A DNA stretch of 50,603 bases from Bacillota bacterium. GTDB taxonomy: Bacteria > Actinomycetota > Aquicultoria > Aquicultorales > Aquicultoraceae. This document shows, one piece after another, positions 8,816 to 18,169 of this stretch. Below the pieces are notes generated by a model, which worked only from the letters and a program-made list of their open reading frames with translations, was not told where the DNA came from and did not search any database. A program made the translations under genes and the position numbers. Location: the NCBI GenBank assembly GCA_023511485.1, contig JAIMBH010000017.1, positions 1 to 50,603 on the forward strand. Reading direction: 5' to 3'. Numbering within the stretch: the first letter of the stretch is position 1; the number at the start of each line of letters is the position of its first letter.

Positions 8816-9064
8816 ATGTCTGGAAAATGCCCGGGCTCTGATATGAGAAACATCACGGCAGGAGTGTACGCCTGTCCTGAATGCGGTTATGCCGTTGAGA
8901 TTTTCTCAGATGAGATGCGCAGAAGGTGTCCGAAATGCAAAGCATGGGTTGAGAAAAAAGAAACGCCATCTTGCGTGCAGTGGTGCAGTGCAGCCAAGTC
9001 GTGCCTTGGTGAGGAGCGCTGGAAGGCCGTGATGGAAGCTCTAGGTAAAGAATCCGAAGAGTAA
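8816..9064 (+). CDS. Small zinc-ribbon protein
   Basis: An 82-aa protein with two CxxC knuckles, CPECGYAVEIF and CPKCKAWV, forming a zinc ribbon at about residues 20-45. Two more cysteine pairs (CVQWC and CLGE) lie in the second half. Similar short proteins occur in many anaerobes and are sometimes labelled phosphohydrolase without evidence; I assign no function. GGGAG lies 6 nt before ATG 8816. It stands alone between a terminator and a 300-bp gap. Confidence 0.75.
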   Translation: MSGKCPGSDMRNITAGVYACPECGYAVEIFSDEMRRRCPKCKAWVEKKETPSCVQWCSAAKSCLGEERWKAVMEALGKESEE

Positions 9065-9301
9065 CCCACGCAGTTATAAGGCAGACCTTTTACTTTACCG
9101 AAAATTTTTTCCACAGATCTAACGAATTGCAATTACGGAAGATTAAAATTGTTCCCGCTTTATTAATTATCAATAGATGAATTTATCTATTAAGCCAAAA
9201 CATGCTTGTCCGGGGCAGGTGTAAATTGAAACTAGCTGGAAGTAAATACCTGCAGCCCTGCAATTATACTTTCATCAATTGAGCAAATCATAAGACGATA
9301 C

Positions 9302-9345
9302 TGTAGGATAGCTTTCCTAGTGCCGATAAAACCACTGAAGGCAAC
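9302..9345 (+). promoter_or_regulatory. Possible structured 5' leader
   Basis: In the 304-bp gap before the next gene, a TAGGA/TCCTA hairpin (9304-9319) is followed directly by a TGCC/GGCA pairing (9321-9343), ending 19 bp before the ribosome site. I could not match it to a known riboswitch. The rest of the gap (9065-9301) shows nothing clear. Confidence 0.25.
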
Positions 9346-9368
9346 CCACATTTATCCAGGAGGACGGT

Positions 9369-9941
9369 ATGGCAACGGAAGATAAATTTGAATTGACGGA
9401 TGCGGATTTAGCTGAGGCGAAGCGTTACGTCGGATCATCCGGGAATTGCTCGATTACAAGGTCATACTTTAAAGAAACGCACTCATCAGTAGAGAACGCG
9501 GAGATGGACAGCGGGGGTCTCTACTGTCTCGAGAAGCTGGTTCGCCTAGCCTTCATCCAGGAGATGAAGAATGACCCGCAATTGGGTGCACAAACAGGTT
9601 TTATGCAATACTTAAATGGACTGATCAACGATTTTGAGTCGACCATAATAAGTGATTGGCGACCGGAGAGGTCTGCTAAAAGGATATGTGATTTCATGGT
9701 TGGCTTCTATAACCTTTATAATTATCAGTGGAAGAGGCGTGGTCGCTCAGACACCGAATTATGCGAGCAGTTTGTAACTATTATGCAGAAATGCCTCGAT
9801 TTTGCTTATATGGAGTTAAGCAAGCGTTTTGATTCTCTTCCAAAAGAGATCGAAGATGTCATCAACGAGGCGTTTTTTTATGCTAATAGTAGGATAGAAG
9901 AGTGGCATGAGGAAATATCAATGGAGATTCCGGCAGCATAG
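9369..9941 (+). CDS. Hypothetical protein, 190 aa
   Basis: I do not recognise a family. The protein is soluble, mostly helical by composition, with no signal peptide or membrane segment. The first 45 residues are polar; the rest has amphipathic stretches rich in aromatic residues (FMVGFYNLYNYQWKRRGR) and an acidic C-terminus. The ribosome site CCAGGAGGA ahead of ATG 9369 makes it a convincing gene. The inositol monophosphatase gene begins about 60 bp after it, so they may be cotranscribed. Confidence 0.7.
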   Translation: MATEDKFELTDADLAEAKRYVGSSGNCSITRSYFKETHSSVENAEMDSGGLYCLEKLVRLAFIQEMKNDPQLGAQTGFMQYLNGLINDFESTIISDWRPERSAKRICDFMVGFYNLYNYQWKRRGRSDTELCEQFVTIMQKCLDFAYMELSKRFDSLPKEIEDVINEAFFYANSRIEEWHEEISMEIPAA

Positions 9942-10003
9942 CTTTATCTGTCGTGTCTGTTTTGCTCGATATGAGAAGTGGGCATATCAAATTAAGAAGA
10001 AAA

Positions 10004-10783
10004 ATGACTAGCTATTTGGAGACGGCAGTTGAGCTGGCGGTTAAAGCCGGCAAACAAATAAAAAAGGTATCAAGGCAAACCCATACGATCACCTATAAGG
10101 GTGTGGTCGATCTGGTGACCGAGGCTGATTTACAATCAGAGACCCTGATAACTAAAGGCATTAAGGAGCGCTACCCCGATCATGGTATCCTGGCCGAAGA
10201 AGAAGGTATCTCAAAAGCAGAATCTGATTACCTCTGGATAATTGATCCTTTAGATGGAACGACTAATTATGCGCATAACTTTCCTATCTACGCTGTTTCA
10301 ATCGCCCTTGAATACAGGGGCGAAGTAATAGTCGGTGTTATCTACGACCCTAATCTGGATGAGCTTTTTACCGCAGAGAAGGGAAAGGGAGCGTATTTAA
10401 ACGGCAGCCCTATTGAAGTATCTAAGACAAAAGAGCTGGACAAGTCGCTTCTTGCAACCGGCTTCCCATATTATTTCAGAAATAACCCCAATCAGATACT
10501 GGATCTTTTTACTGCTTTTTCGCTTAAAGCACAGGGAATACGGAGAGCAGGTGCGGCAACCATCGACTATGCTGCTCTTGCCTGCGGCCGTTTTGACGGC
10601 TATTGGGAGGTTGGGCTCAAGCCTTGGGATATGGCAGCTGGCAGTCTGATAGCAATTGAAGCCGGAGCTAGGATAACCAGGTTTGACGGCTCGGCATTTG
10701 ACATCCGCATTCCCGAAATGGTCGCAAGCAACGGTTTGATACACGATGAGATGCTGGAGATGATAAGTAAGCAGTTAAAATAG
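10004..10783 (+). CDS. Inositol monophosphatase family protein
   Basis: A 259-aa Mg-dependent phosphatase of the SuhB/IMPase family, which removes phosphate from inositol-1-phosphate or related sugars. Metal-site motifs are in order: ILAEEEG (about 60), WIIDPLDGTTNYAH (about 75-88) and GLKPWDMAAG (about 205-214). The open frame extends upstream to 9953, but homology begins at ATG 10004, which is only weakly backed by a purine-rich AAGAAGA. The length fits the family. The true substrate (inositol phosphate, fructose bisphosphate or PAP) cannot be told from sequence. Confidence 0.88.
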   Translation: MTSYLETAVELAVKAGKQIKKVSRQTHTITYKGVVDLVTEADLQSETLITKGIKERYPDHGILAEEEGISKAESDYLWIIDPLDGTTNYAHNFPIYAVSIALEYRGEVIVGVIYDPNLDELFTAEKGKGAYLNGSPIEVSKTKELDKSLLATGFPYYFRNNPNQILDLFTAFSLKAQGIRRAGAATIDYAALACGRFDGYWEVGLKPWDMAAGSLIAIEAGARITRFDGSAFDIRIPEMVASNGLIHDEMLEMISKQLK

Positions 10784-10797
10784 GTTTTCCTTCGTTG

Positions 10798-11217
10798 CTA
10801 CCCTTCATTCATTTTCTTCAAAATACGGATAAGCTCAACTTGTTCTTTCCTGGTTAGGCGTTCAACATACGGGGCCATTATCATGCGGTGTGCTTCTCTT
10901 GACCTATCGACAATGTCGCGGCCTTTATCTGTTAGATGAAGGCGGGTAACCCTGCGGTCGGCGGTGCATGGCGTACGCGTTACATAGCCGGCTTCTACTA
11001 AGCGGTCGATCGTGACAGTTGCTGTAGGCTGACTTACCCCAACAGCGGCGGCAAAGGTGGAAATATCGCAGCCTTCGTTGACTGAAAGTATTCGTAAAGC
11101 GTGGTGCTCGGCCCTGCTTATCCCCAGTACACGGGCTACATGCTGAGGTCGGGATTTCCTTAGCACGCTTAGCAGACCGTCTAATATCTCATCAACATGC
11201 CGGTCAAGAAACTGCAT
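10798..11217 (-). CDS. MarR-family transcriptional regulator
   Basis: A 139-aa winged-helix repressor. The DNA-reading helix region is ISTFAAAVGVSQPTATVTIDRLVEAGYV (in part, about 55-82), followed by the wing RTPCTADRRVTRLHLTDKG. Helices at both ends would form the dimer. AGGAG is placed correctly before ATG 11217. It is divergent from hemE, 197 bp away, and an operator-like palindrome overlaps its own promoter. Autorepression is likely; control of the hem genes is possible but not shown. Confidence 0.9.
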   Translation of the reverse strand: MQFLDRHVDEILDGLLSVLRKSRPQHVARVLGISRAEHHALRILSVNEGCDISTFAAAVGVSQPTATVTIDRLVEAGYVTRTPCTADRRVTRLHLTDKGRDIVDRSREAHRMIMAPYVERLTRKEQVELIRILKKMNEG

Positions 11218-11234
11218 CTTGCATTTCTCCTAAA

Positions 11235-11276
11235 ACTTAGATAAACTAAGTATAACATGCTTTTGGAAAATGTCTA
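11235..11276 (-). promoter_or_regulatory. marR promoter with overlapping operator palindrome
   Basis: On the minus strand, TAGACA (11271-11276) and TATACT (11249-11254) are 16 bp apart. The inverted repeat ACTTAG-N5-CTAAGT (11235-11251) overlaps the -10 and start site, which is a usual place for a MarR autorepression site. Confidence 0.6.
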
Positions 11277-11413
11277 TAGCTTTAAATTACTATCCTGACG
11301 TGCTAATATTGGTATCGGTGATGTAATTACAAGGCTTAAAGCATAGATTAGAGGTTCAATAATATAGAAATACTAAGCTTCGGTTCTTTTGGCCATCTGA
11401 AAGGAGCTGACAA

Positions 11414-12460
11414 ATGGCATTTAATGATCGATTTTTAAGGGCGTGCAGGCGCGAGCCGGTTGATATGACTCCGGTGTGGCTTATGCGCCAAGCAGGACGG
11501 TACATGCAGGAGTACCGCGATATCCGGGCAAAGCATGATTTCTTAACCATGTGCAAGAGACCGGATGTCGCAGCTGAGGTCACGCTTCAGCCGGTTGATA
11601 AACTTGGCGTTGATGCTGCAATTCTCTTTGCGGATATTTTGCTACCCCTTGAGGGCATGGGTATAGACCTTGAGTTTGCAAAAGGCGAGGGACCGGTCAT
11701 CCATAATCCTGTTCGCTCTAAAGCAGATGTTGCCAAGGTACGCGTTGCGGAGGCTGAAGAGGCGACTCCCTATGTCGCCGAGACGATAAAGATACTGCGG
11801 CGCGAGCTGGAGGGTCGGGTCCCGCTAATTGGCTTCTCAGGCGCTCCATTTACTCTTGCAAGCTATATAGTTGAAGGCTCCGGTTCTCGCGATTACCGTT
11901 ACACAAAAGCAATGATGTATGAGGCCCCTGATGCCTGGCATGGTTTGATGGAAAAACTTGCCGAGATTGTAACCCGTTATTTGCGTATGCAGATTAGAGC
12001 TGGCGCACAAGCGGTCCAGATGTTTGATTCCTGGGTTGGCGCACTGGGGCCGGTTGACTATGAAAAGTATGTGATGCCATATAGTAAGATGGTCATGGAT
12101 AACCTCAAGGACGAGGGGGTTCCAAGGATACACTTTGCAAACAACGCTTCGACTTTGCTGGAGCTGGTCTCGGCGGCGGGCGGCGATGTAATCGGTGTCG
12201 ATTGGAGGATAAACCTTGATGTCGCATGGGAGAGGATTGGATATGACAAGGCGATCCAGGGAAATTTGGATCCGATTACTTTGTTTGGTCCGGTTAAGAC
12301 AATCGAGGAGCGCGTAAAAGATATTCTCAATAGAGCTGGCGGACGTCCGGGGCATGTTTTTAACCTTGGCCACGGCATCCACAAAGATACTCCGGTAGAA
12401 CATGCGCAGGCACTTGTTGAGTCCGTTCATAAGTTAAGCCAGCGCATATTGGTTAACTAA
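11414..12460 (+). CDS. hemE: Uroporphyrinogen decarboxylase
   Basis: A 348-aa TIM-barrel enzyme that converts uroporphyrinogen III to coproporphyrinogen III by four decarboxylations, in the cytoplasm. The diagnostic N-terminus PVWLMRQAGRYMQEYR (about 21-36) carries the substrate-binding arginines. FSGAPFTLASY, the DSWVG segment and the C-terminal FNLGHGIHKDTPVEH are also present. AAAGGAG lies before ATG 11414. It begins a hemE-hemH-hemY series in the same direction, with gaps of 116 and 114 bp. Confidence 0.97.
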   Translation: MAFNDRFLRACRREPVDMTPVWLMRQAGRYMQEYRDIRAKHDFLTMCKRPDVAAEVTLQPVDKLGVDAAILFADILLPLEGMGIDLEFAKGEGPVIHNPVRSKADVAKVRVAEAEEATPYVAETIKILRRELEGRVPLIGFSGAPFTLASYIVEGSGSRDYRYTKAMMYEAPDAWHGLMEKLAEIVTRYLRMQIRAGAQAVQMFDSWVGALGPVDYEKYVMPYSKMVMDNLKDEGVPRIHFANNASTLLELVSAAGGDVIGVDWRINLDVAWERIGYDKAIQGNLDPITLFGPVKTIEERVKDILNRAGGRPGHVFNLGHGIHKDTPVEHAQALVESVHKLSQRILVN

Positions 12461-12576
12461 TCAGTGAGAGATAGGTTAAGAAGGTACTCACGCACCAGAA
12501 TCAAGTAAGGTAAAGTTGCTTGAGTTGCCAGTTAGTAGTGCTGCGGTTAATATGTTAGATATAAGGAGAGCTTAAT

Positions 12577-13521
12577 TTGACTCCTGACAAAGATAACAGC
12601 ACAACGATAGGTGTTATGTTGCTCGCTTTTGGTGGGCCGGATTCTCTCGACTCGGTTGAGCCATTTATGGAGAGACTCATGAAGGGTAGAAAACCGACCC
12701 CTGAGATAATCGCGAGAGCAAAAGATAAATATAAATTGATCGGTGGCAAATCACCTCTCAACGAGATCACCCAGAGACAAGCAGATGCACTCCAGCTAAA
12801 GTTGAACGAAATATGCAATAAATCGCTTAAATTCAAGACCTATGTCGGCATGCGCTATTGGCACCCCTTTATCGAAGAGACCATCGAGCAGATGATTTCA
12901 GATGGAATTAAAAGGGCTTTTGCTATAAGTATGTCTCCGCACAGTTCTCAGGTGAGCACAGGCGCCTATACGGACGAAATAAACCGTGTGGTTTCCGAGA
13001 AAAACCTCGATATACAGATAGAAATGATTAAGGGCATGCACAAAAACCCGATTTTTATCGATGCAGTGGTTGAGCGGATCAACGACGCAATTGCCAGGTT
13101 TCCCAAAGAAAAAAGGGATGACATCCAGGTTATATTTAGCTCGCACAGTCTTCCGGTAGCTTATATTGAGGCCGGTGACACTTATGTTGACGAATTAAGA
13201 GTGACAATAGAAGAAGTCTTGAAGAAAACAGGTTCCTTGTCTTGGCATCTTGCATACCAGAGCAAGGGCAGCATACCAGGAGATTGGCTTGGCCCAATGG
13301 TTGAAGATGTTCTGCAAGATATTGCAGAGGCGGGATACAAAGAAGTGCTTCTAGTGCCGATCGGATTTGCATCTGACCACATGGAAACGCTTTGGGATCT
13401 GGACATATTGCATAAAAAGCAAGCTGAGTCCCTAGGGCTCAAATGCGAGCGTTCAGACGCGTTGAACGACTCGCCAAAATTCATTGAGGCCTTGGCATCA
13501 ATGGTATGCAAGCAGTTATAA
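12577..13521 (+). CDS. hemH: Ferrochelatase (coproporphyrin or protoporphyrin)
   Basis: A 314-aa chelatase that inserts ferrous iron into a porphyrin. It starts at TTG 12577, with AAGGAGAG ahead of it. MLLAFGGPDSL is the N-terminal family motif. The catalytic histidine lies in IFSSHSLPVAYIEAGD (about 188-203) and the acidic metal-site residues follow VPIGFASDHMETLWDLD (about 265-281). Placement between hemE and hemY matches Gram-positive clusters in which the substrate is coproporphyrin III; the matching HemQ is not in this window, so the substrate is inferred. No Fe-S cysteine cluster is obvious. Confidence 0.95.
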   Translation: MTPDKDNSTTIGVMLLAFGGPDSLDSVEPFMERLMKGRKPTPEIIARAKDKYKLIGGKSPLNEITQRQADALQLKLNEICNKSLKFKTYVGMRYWHPFIEETIEQMISDGIKRAFAISMSPHSSQVSTGAYTDEINRVVSEKNLDIQIEMIKGMHKNPIFIDAVVERINDAIARFPKEKRDDIQVIFSSHSLPVAYIEAGDTYVDELRVTIEEVLKKTGSLSWHLAYQSKGSIPGDWLGPMVEDVLQDIAEAGYKEVLLVPIGFASDHMETLWDLDILHKKQAESLGLKCERSDALNDSPKFIEALASMVCKQL

Positions 13522-13635
13522 GTAACCAGCATTCAGTAATTGGCTGATAATTAGCAGAAAAGATAAAAGATTTATCAATTAAATACTGTTGGTAGCTAAT
13601 TGCTGATAGCTGGCGGCTAATAAAGAAGGGACGGC

Positions 13636-15135
13636 ATGAAAAGGATAGCGATTATCGGTGGTGGCATAACAGGTCTTTCAGCAGCCTATACTATTAAAAG
13701 GGCAAATGATGATGGGAATAAGATTGACTATGTGCTTCTGGAGCGGGATTCACGCTTGGGTGGCAAAATCTGTACCGAGCGGACTAAAGACGGGTTTGTA
13801 ATCGAAGGCGGTCCGGATTCATTTCTCTCAACAAAGCCCTGGCTATTTGAGCTTGCGCGAAAGCTAAATTGCGAGGACATGATTATCCCAAGCAACGATG
13901 AGCTGAAGAAAACCTACATCCTCGTAAAGAACAAGCTGCGCACGTTACCTGACGGCGTTATGATGGTCGTGCCTACCAAAATTATGCCTTTTGTAACCAC
14001 CGATCTTTTCTCCTGGTTGGGCAAGATTCGTATGGCAATGGACTACTTCATTCCCAAGAAAAAAGAGCCTGGGGACGAAACGTTATCAAGCTTTATAACA
14101 AGGCGGTTAGGTAAAGAGTGCTTGGACAGGCTCGCAGACCCACTGGTGGCAGGTGTGTATTCAAGCGACCCCGATTTGATGAGCCTGCAGGCAACTTTTC
14201 CGGTTCTTCTGGATATGGAGCAAAAGTATGGGAGTCTGATAAAAGGCACCATTGCTTCGATGAAAGCCAGGCAAAAGGTGGTCGCACAGGATGTAGGTCG
14301 TGGGGAGCCGCCAGCCGGGGGAAAACCGGGTGCTCCTGGTGTGCTGAAAAGAACGCTTCATATGTCTTTTAAGGGCGGGATGCAGGATATTGTCGACCGG
14401 CTCTATGCGGCGATAGACAAAGACAAAGTTTTTATTGGCTCTAATGTGCTTAAAGTCGATGAAGTTAAAGATGAGCGGGGTGCAACTATCTATAAACTCC
14501 AGATGGCTGATGGAAAAACTATCGAGGCCGATGCCCTGATTCTTGCGTCTCCCGCAAATGATACGGCAGGTTTGGTAAGCGACATTGATAAAGAGCTTGC
14601 GAGCGTCTTGCGTGAAATACCGTATGTGTCGTCTGCAACAGTGTCTTTAGCTTACCGCAGAAAAGATGTAAAGCATGATTTTAAGGGTTTTGGTTTTCTT
14701 GTACCACTGGGGGAGGGCCGTAAAATCAAAGCCTGTACATGGAGTTCAAGTAAATGGAGCGGGAGAGTCCCCAGCGATGATTTTGCTATTGTTCGCGTGT
14801 TTCTCGGTGGTGCAAGGACTCAGGAACTTGCGTTACTACCGGATAATAAGATGCTTGCGGTTGCCAAATCTGAGGTAAAGAATATTATGGGCATAGAAGC
14901 GGAGCCCATCAATAATTGGGTATTTCGCTGGCCAAATGCTATGCCGCAGTATACTATCGGACACCTTGACCGCATAAAAAAGATCGAGGAGCGGGCCTCG
15001 AATCATCCCGGCTTGTTCCTGGCTGGTGGATCTTACCGTGGTGTTGGCATACCTGACTGCATCAATTCGGGAACAAAGGCCGCAGAAGAAGCGATAACCT
15101 ATCTGGCGGAGTCTTTAGAGCCGGCAAAGGTTTAG
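13636..15135 (+). CDS. hemY: Protoporphyrinogen / coproporphyrinogen oxidase, HemY type
   Basis: A 499-aa FAD-dependent oxidase that takes six electrons from the porphyrinogen. The dinucleotide-binding motif IAIIGGGITGLSAAY lies at residues 4-18, followed by the LLERDSRLGGKICTE segment. The C-terminal FAD motif is LAGGSYRGVGIPDCI. GAAGGGA precedes ATG 13636. This oxygen-using type, as in Bacillus, would act on coproporphyrinogen III if the cell uses the coproporphyrin branch. An unusual Gly/Pro-rich insert (AQDVGRGEPPAGGKPGAPG) lies near residue 218. Confidence 0.93.
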   Translation: MKRIAIIGGGITGLSAAYTIKRANDDGNKIDYVLLERDSRLGGKICTERTKDGFVIEGGPDSFLSTKPWLFELARKLNCEDMIIPSNDELKKTYILVKNKLRTLPDGVMMVVPTKIMPFVTTDLFSWLGKIRMAMDYFIPKKKEPGDETLSSFITRRLGKECLDRLADPLVAGVYSSDPDLMSLQATFPVLLDMEQKYGSLIKGTIASMKARQKVVAQDVGRGEPPAGGKPGAPGVLKRTLHMSFKGGMQDIVDRLYAAIDKDKVFIGSNVLKVDEVKDERGATIYKLQMADGKTIEADALILASPANDTAGLVSDIDKELASVLREIPYVSSATVSLAYRRKDVKHDFKGFGFLVPLGEGRKIKACTWSSSKWSGRVPSDDFAIVRVFLGGARTQELALLPDNKMLAVAKSEVKNIMGIEAEPINNWVFRWPNAMPQYTIGHLDRIKKIEERASNHPGLFLAGGSYRGVGIPDCINSGTKAAEEAITYLAESLEPAKV

Positions 15136-15260
15136 AAAACAACGATCTATATACTATCCTTTACATCCGGAGTAACCTACATTTTAACTGCCTATTGTGT
15201 TTTGACATGAAAGTCCGAATAATAGAAGTTACCTTGGGCTTATCGGATTAATTTGAAATC

Positions 15261-17711
15261 ATGGATGATTCTGTAGGCAGGCAAAGCCGCTTCCAAAATA
15301 ATTTTATATCCGCTCTGGGCGGCGTAATCGTTCTGGCGGGACTATATGCCTCCAGTCTTTACAGTTACAATCTTTTCCATAGTATTGCCGAACTATTTAG
15401 CGTTATCGTTGCCGTGGGAATTTTTATGGTCGCCTGGAACTCACGGGGCTTCCTTGGCAATAACAATTACCTGCTATTTCTTGGTATCGCTTACCTTTTT
15501 GTCGCGGGTGTCGATTTAGTTCATACACTGGCTTATAAGGGTATGGGTGTATTTGTTGGGTATGGAGCCAATCTACCGACCCAGCTCTGGCTTGTCGCCC
15601 GATATTTAGAGAGTACTGCGCTTCTTATTGCCCCTTTCTTTGTTGCTAGAAAATTAAACGGCAAGCTGGCATTTGCTGTTTATGCTGTTATTACAGCCGT
15701 TTTATTAGGGACTATTTTTTACTGGGATATTTTCCCGACGGCTTTTGTCGAAGGCGTTGGATTAACCCCGTTTAAAGTAGTAAGTGAGTACGCTATTTCG
15801 GCAGTTCTTTTGCTGGCGATAATTCCACTGATTCAAAGGCGCAAGTCTTTTGAGTCGGACGTGTTAAGCTTAATCATCGCATCTATCCTTGTTACCGTTG
15901 CCGAGGAAATGTCATTTACCTTGTACACAGATCCGTATGGTTTTACCAACCTTCTAGGCCATTTTCTCAAGATCATATCTTTCTATCTAATCTATAAGGC
16001 GATTATTGAAACCGGCTTAGTGCGGCCTTACGGTCTTTTGTTTAGAGAATTAAAGCAAACAGAAGAAGCTGTTCGCGAAAGCGAAGAGAAGTACAGGCGG
16101 CTGTTTAACAATTCGAATGAAGGCATAGTAGTCTGTGACCTTGTCTATGATGATTTAGGTAGGCCGATTGATTACGTTATCAAGGACGTAAACCCAGGTT
16201 TTGAGAGGATTGTTGGGGCAACGAGAGAGCAGGTAATAGATCGGATGGCGTCATCACTTTACGAAACAGGGGGAGCCCACCACTTAGATACCTTTGCAAG
16301 AGTGGCGCAAACAGGTATTCCGGAGAGTTTTGAGGCGTATCTGCCTCAAATAAAGAAATATTTTAGCATTTCCGCGTTCTCTGCCGATGTGGATCGGTTT
16401 GCGATTGTATTTATTGATATTACTGAGAGAAAGATTGCTGAACAAGAGCTGAGAAGCTCAAAAGAATTAAGCGATGCACTAAACAGCATTGATGCACTTT
16501 TAAGCTCGACTCTTGATGTAGGCGAGGTTATGCAACAGGTCTTGTTAGAGTCGGCTAAGGCGGTTGGTGCTGAGACAGCTGCAATAGCTCTGCATGAGGA
16601 CGGGCAATGGATAGTTAGGTATACCTATGGATTCCCAAACGATTTAACTGGGATGGGATTTGCCGACGAAGATATGCCGCATGCCATGATGGCTGCAAGA
16701 GCCAGAAAGGCGGTTGTTATAAACGATGTTGAACACGAGGAGATGGCGGGTCTTAAAAGTGTAAAAGAATTTGGCATTCGGTCGGTCATGGTTGTGCCTT
16801 TAATAATTAAGGAAGAGATTCTGGGGGCGATTTTTTTCAACCATAACTCGCAAACCACTATCTTTACCCGTGTGCAGGTTGATTTTGTAAATAAGCTTTC
16901 GCTGGCTATCTCGCTTGCCCTGGAGAACACACGCCTTTACAAAGCCGAACGGAATATCGCTGATACGCTTCAAGCTGCAATTCTGAAAGTGCCGAATAAA
17001 ATACCGGGTATAGACTTCAGCTATCTTTATCGCTCGGCAACAGTGGTCGCAAAAATCGGCGGCGACTTCTACGACTTCTTTGAGCTTGATAGCGGCAAAG
17101 TAGGTTTCATGATAGGGGATGTATCGGGAAAGGGAATTGAAGCGGCTGCGGTAACTTCTGTGGTAAAAAGTACGGCGAGGGCTTTTGCCTATCGGAACAA
17201 TAACCCATCCTATGTACTTAGTGAAACAAATAATGCTATCTCAAAGCAGGTAGAGGCTGGCCTATTTATTACAATGTTATACGGCACTATTGATATATCT
17301 AGCGGCCGGTTGACCATGTCAAGTGCAGGGCATCCTGACCCATTTATCTGTAGGCCCACCGGCTGCACCTTGGAAGTTGCACGGCGTAATCCTCCGCTTG
17401 GCATATTCCCGGATACCGGCTTTGAATCTTTTGAAACCAAACTTAGCCCTGGTGACTCTGTGGTTCTTTACACTGATGGTTTGGTTGAGGCAAGGAGAGA
17501 TAGTGAATTGTTAGGAGATGAACGGGTACGCCAAACTTTAGACGGTCTTAATGCTGCCTCTCCAGATGAAATCGTTAGCAGCCTTCTTTCGTTGGCGATA
17601 GAGTTTTCTAGTGACCAGCTATCGGACGACATGGCACTCGTTGCTTTCAGGTACGAAGGCAATTTGGTTGATGCCCAATCAAAGCGCGATGTTACGTCTC
17701 GCTCATTGTGA
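15261..17711 (+). CDS. MASE3-PAS-GAF-PP2C (RsbU/SpoIIE-type) sensor phosphatase
   Basis: An 816-aa membrane sensor. An N-terminal MASE3-like domain of seven or so helices covers about 15-255. A PAS domain (about 275-395) and a GAF domain (about 410-565) follow, and a PP2C-type serine phosphatase makes up 590-800. The phosphatase has FDFFELDSGK-like and GGDFYDFF, GDVSGKGIEAA, SSAGHPDP and LYTDGLVEAR motifs with the metal-binding aspartates. Such proteins dephosphorylate STAS-domain anti-anti-sigma factors in partner switching; an RsbV/RsbW-type pair at 47.9-48.7 kb is a possible target. The ribosome site before ATG 15261 is poor. Confidence 0.9.
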   Translation: MDDSVGRQSRFQNNFISALGGVIVLAGLYASSLYSYNLFHSIAELFSVIVAVGIFMVAWNSRGFLGNNNYLLFLGIAYLFVAGVDLVHTLAYKGMGVFVGYGANLPTQLWLVARYLESTALLIAPFFVARKLNGKLAFAVYAVITAVLLGTIFYWDIFPTAFVEGVGLTPFKVVSEYAISAVLLLAIIPLIQRRKSFESDVLSLIIASILVTVAEEMSFTLYTDPYGFTNLLGHFLKIISFYLIYKAIIETGLVRPYGLLFRELKQTEEAVRESEEKYRRLFNNSNEGIVVCDLVYDDLGRPIDYVIKDVNPGFERIVGATREQVIDRMASSLYETGGAHHLDTFARVAQTGIPESFEAYLPQIKKYFSISAFSADVDRFAIVFIDITERKIAEQELRSSKELSDALNSIDALLSSTLDVGEVMQQVLLESAKAVGAETAAIALHEDGQWIVRYTYGFPNDLTGMGFADEDMPHAMMAARARKAVVINDVEHEEMAGLKSVKEFGIRSVMVVPLIIKEEILGAIFFNHNSQTTIFTRVQVDFVNKLSLAISLALENTRLYKAERNIADTLQAAILKVPNKIPGIDFSYLYRSATVVAKIGGDFYDFFELDSGKVGFMIGDVSGKGIEAAAVTSVVKSTARAFAYRNNNPSYVLSETNNAISKQVEAGLFITMLYGTIDISSGRLTMSSAGHPDPFICRPTGCTLEVARRNPPLGIFPDTGFESFETKLSPGDSVVLYTDGLVEARRDSELLGDERVRQTLDGLNAASPDEIVSSLLSLAIEFSSDQLSDDMALVAFRYEGNLVDAQSKRDVTSRSL

Positions 17712-17724
17712 GTATATATAAGAT

Positions 17725-18159
17725 ATGAGTGACATTAAGATTTGCCCCTTTGTAAAAGCAAAAGAGCATATGAGCGACGATGAATATTTCAAGGCTCTAG
17801 TTGCAGAGGTATTTCAGGTGGTAATCGGAATAGAACCGGTCATTGCCCGCTGGCGATATATCGAGCGCGCATTTGATGGTTTCTCAGTTGATAAGGTTGC
17901 AAAGTTCAATAACGCCGACATAGAAAGATTAATGCTAGATGCCAGGATTATTAGAAATCGCAAAAAAATAAGGGCGGTTATTCAGAATGCTAGGGAGTTT
18001 TTAAAGATAAAGAGTGAGTATGGCTCGTTTGAGTCATATATTAAGAGTTTTGAGGGCGATACAAAGCGGCTGGTTGCTGACCTGGATAGTCGGCTCCACT
18101 ATGTTGGAGCACCGTCTATACGCAGGTTTTTATCCTGCGTAACTCAGAAAGCGGCTTAA
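17725..18159 (+). CDS. Divergent DNA-3-methyladenine glycosylase I-like protein
   Basis: A 144-aa protein that follows the Tag family pattern in its core: YFKALVAEVFQVVIGIEP, then AFDGFSVDKVAKF, RIIRNRKKIRAVIQNAREF and FESYIKSF, ending near YVGAPSIRRFL. Tag removes 3-methyladenine from damaged DNA. It is shorter than the usual 185-195 aa, lacks the N-terminal Cys/His part of the zinc site and ends before the second one, so activity is uncertain. It starts 14 bp after the sensor phosphatase, suggesting an operon, though no ribosome site is clear. Confidence 0.6.
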   Translation: MSDIKICPFVKAKEHMSDDEYFKALVAEVFQVVIGIEPVIARWRYIERAFDGFSVDKVAKFNNADIERLMLDARIIRNRKKIRAVIQNAREFLKIKSEYGSFESYIKSFEGDTKRLVADLDSRLHYVGAPSIRRFLSCVTQKAA

Positions 18160-18169
18160 AGTAGTAGTT

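Noticed and set aside
9065-9368. Riboswitch before the 190-aa hypothetical gene
   Set aside because: Two short hairpins are visible, but the conserved bases of cyclic di-GMP, cobalamin, ydaO or SAM riboswitches are not, so only a possible structured leader is reported.
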